Assembly (NCBI GenBank): GCA_964627455.1 | Contig: CAZVKC010000039.1 | Location: 9,458-73,457, forward strand | Origin: F-183 sp964627455 | GTDB taxonomy: Bacteria; Acidobacteriota; Terriglobia; Bryobacterales; Bryobacteraceae | Length of the DNA stretch: 64,000 nt | Direction: 5' to 3' | Shown here: one piece after another, positions 62,814-64,000 of the stretch | Position numbering within the stretch: position 1 is the first letter of the stretch | How the letters are laid out: every line of letters starts with the position of its first letter | The notes under the pieces: generated by a model | The model's input: only the letters and a program-made list of their open reading frames with translations | What the model was told of the DNA's origin: nothing | The model's database searches: none | Position numbers and translations under genes: made by a program

Positions 62814-64000
62814 CAAACATCAGTTCAGCCGCCGCCGTCTGCTGCGCGGCATCGGCGTCAGCATGGCGCTGCCGTGGATGGAATCGCTGCCCGTATGGGG
62901 CGACGAACCGCGCAAGAATTCGTCGTCTGAAGCTCCAGTCCGTCTGGCCGTGCTCTTTTCGGGCAACGGCTTCCACAGCAAGGAATGGTGGGCGCGCGGC
63001 GAAGGCCGGCAGATGGAACTGGGCAAGGTCCTCACACCGCTCGAAGGCCTGCGCGAGAAAATGCTCTTCGTCGAAGGGCTGTACAACGAAGAAGCGCAGA
63101 AGGGGAACATCCACAGCTCGCAGACCGGCAACCTGCTCTCGGGAGCGCCGCTCGCCTCGGGCGGCGAGATCCGGTCGGGCACGAGCATCGATCAGATCCT
63201 GGCGCAGCGTTACGGAAACTCGACCAAGGTTCCGAGCCTCGTGCTGGGGTGCGAGAAGTCCAACCCGTCGGTGCACAAGAACTACTCGATGCTGTACAGT
63301 TCGCACATTTCGTGGAGTTCGCCGACCACGCCGACGCCACTCGAAATCTATCCCGCGCTGGCGTTCGATCGCTTGTTCAAAGATGGCGCGAGTAAGGGAG
63401 ACAAGAGCGTCCTGGACGCCGTGTTAGCCGATGCAAGCGCGCTGCGCCGTGGCATCAGCACTTCAGATCAGCACAAGCTCGACGAGTATCTTGAATCCGT
63501 TCGCGACGTCGAACAGCGCATCGACAACGCAGGCAAAAAGGGCGAACTACAAGGTTGGCGTCCGACGTTGGACAAACCGAACATGGCGCGTCCGGCGGAC
63601 GGCGTTCCGCAGGACATCGCCGAGCACATGCGGCTGATGGCCGACATCACGGTGCTCGGCTTCCAGACCGATACGACACGCATTACGACGCTGAAACTCA
63701 ACAACGATCACAGTTCGCTGCGCTTTCCGAACCTCGGCGTCGATTACATGATCCACCACTTGCTGTCGCATTCCGACACCGCGGACTGGCTGAAGGTGAA
63801 TCAGTTCTTTCTGGAACAAGTCGCGTACATCGCAAAGAAGATGGACTCGATTCAGGAAGGTCCGCGGACGCTGCTCGACAACTCGATGATCCTGTATTGC
63901 TCGTCGATGCTGACCGGCAATCACGAGGCACGGCGTTTGCCCGTGGTCCTGCTGGGCGGCGCCGGCGGGCGCATCAAAGGCGGACGCGTGCTGAAGTACG
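62794..64000 (+). CDS. DUF1552 family protein, cut by window end
   Basis: ATG 62794 starts 20 bases before the DUF1592 stop. A Tat signal is clear: FSRRRLLRGIGVSMALP. Then come VRLAVLFSGNGFHSKEWWAR, GLREKMLFVEGLYN, GNIHSSQTGNLLSG and LDEYLESVRDVEQRI, as in DUF1552 proteins, which resemble the sulfatase/DUF1501 fold. About 402 residues are in the window and the C-terminus lies beyond it. DUF1552 and DUF1592 genes occur as pairs in Planctomycetes and Acidobacteria, possibly as a periplasmic redox system. Confidence 0.88.
   Translation, partial: MSRNSISKHQFSRRRLLRGIGVSMALPWMESLPVWGDEPRKNSSSEAPVRLAVLFSGNGFHSKEWWARGEGRQMELGKVLTPLEGLREKMLFVEGLYNEEAQKGNIHSSQTGNLLSGAPLASGGEIRSGTSIDQILAQRYGNSTKVPSLVLGCEKSNPSVHKNYSMLYSSHISWSSPTTPTPLEIYPALAFDRLFKDGASKGDKSVLDAVLADASALRRGISTSDQHKLDEYLESVRDVEQRIDNAGKKGELQGWRPTLDKPNMARPADGVPQDIAEHMRLMADITVLGFQTDTTRITTLKLNNDHSSLRFPNLGVDYMIHHLLSHSDTADWLKVNQFFLEQVAYIAKKMDSIQEGPRTLLDNSMILYCSSMLTGNHEARRLPVVLLGGAGGRIKGGRVLKY

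Overview
The window looks like a metagenome-assembled scaffold from an acidobacterium, most likely Bryobacterales/Solibacteraceae. I infer this from roughly 60% G+C, a large secreted protein ending in the Solibacter-type TIGR03437 domain, an Oar-like TonB-dependent receptor with a carboxypeptidase-regulatory N-terminus, a DUF1592 (planctomycete-type cytochrome c)/DUF1552 pair, Tat-exported oxidoreductase and amidase, and an outer-membrane LPS machinery (LptD). Three runs of exactly 100 N (21615-21714, 30487-30586, 61118-61217) are scaffold placeholders, not measured gap lengths. I see no rRNA, tRNA, CRISPR array, prophage or insertion sequence; almost everything is chromosomal housekeeping, envelope and regulatory genes.

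Layout. 1-13.4 kb: the tail of a TPR/peptidase-MA-like gene, an S9 peptidase diverging from a HAD phosphatase, an exported hypothetical, then a long leftward run: sensor kinase and OmpR-type regulator, a BsuPI-domain protein, a hypothetical, and the fatty-acid/electron-transfer cluster acpP-fabF-etfB-etfA. A frameshifted DUF4143 AAA ATPase and a DUF1326-like protein follow. 13.4-19.6 kb: an M16 peptidase pair with a Tat-exported companion, a degenerate OmpR-type regulator and a lipoprotein. 19.6-26.3 kb (leftward): RlmN, a two-module U32 protein, a membrane-anchored beta-carbonic anhydrase, a polysaccharide ABC exporter and a glycerophosphodiesterase. 26.3-32.7 kb: a Gfo/Idh/MocA oxidoreductase, a compact four-gene operon (cupin, DUF3291, small CxxC protein, GNAT), a lone ABC ATPase, a YjhG/YagF-type sugar-acid dehydratase and an alpha/beta hydrolase. 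32.8-37.5 kb: Omp85-like barrel, DUF4390-like protein, NtrY-like kinase and NtrX-like sigma-54 activator in one operon. 37.5-47.4 kb: the TIGR03437 protein, a small unknown, the TonB-dependent receptor, two exported hypotheticals and an amidase. 47.5-55.9 kb: a WxxGxW lipoprotein and small membrane protein behind a consensus sigma-54 promoter, a leftward lptD-tldD-tldE-FxLYD gene group, a zinc-ribbon/RDD membrane protein behind a structured leader, and an OmpA protein. 56-64 kb: threonine degradation (kbl, tdh) with a divergent XRE-cupin regulator, then the DUF1592/DUF1552 pair.

Themes. Much of the window deals with the cell envelope: outer-membrane assembly, LPS insertion, peptidoglycan anchoring, exported peptidases and polysaccharide export. 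A sigma-54 activator operon built around an Omp85 protein lies 10 kb from a textbook sigma-54 promoter in front of a small lipoprotein, which suggests an envelope-response circuit. The U32-rlmN pair suggests coordinated modification of the ribosomal peptidyl-transferase centre. The leader RNA before the RDD gene is the best candidate here for an undescribed regulatory element.
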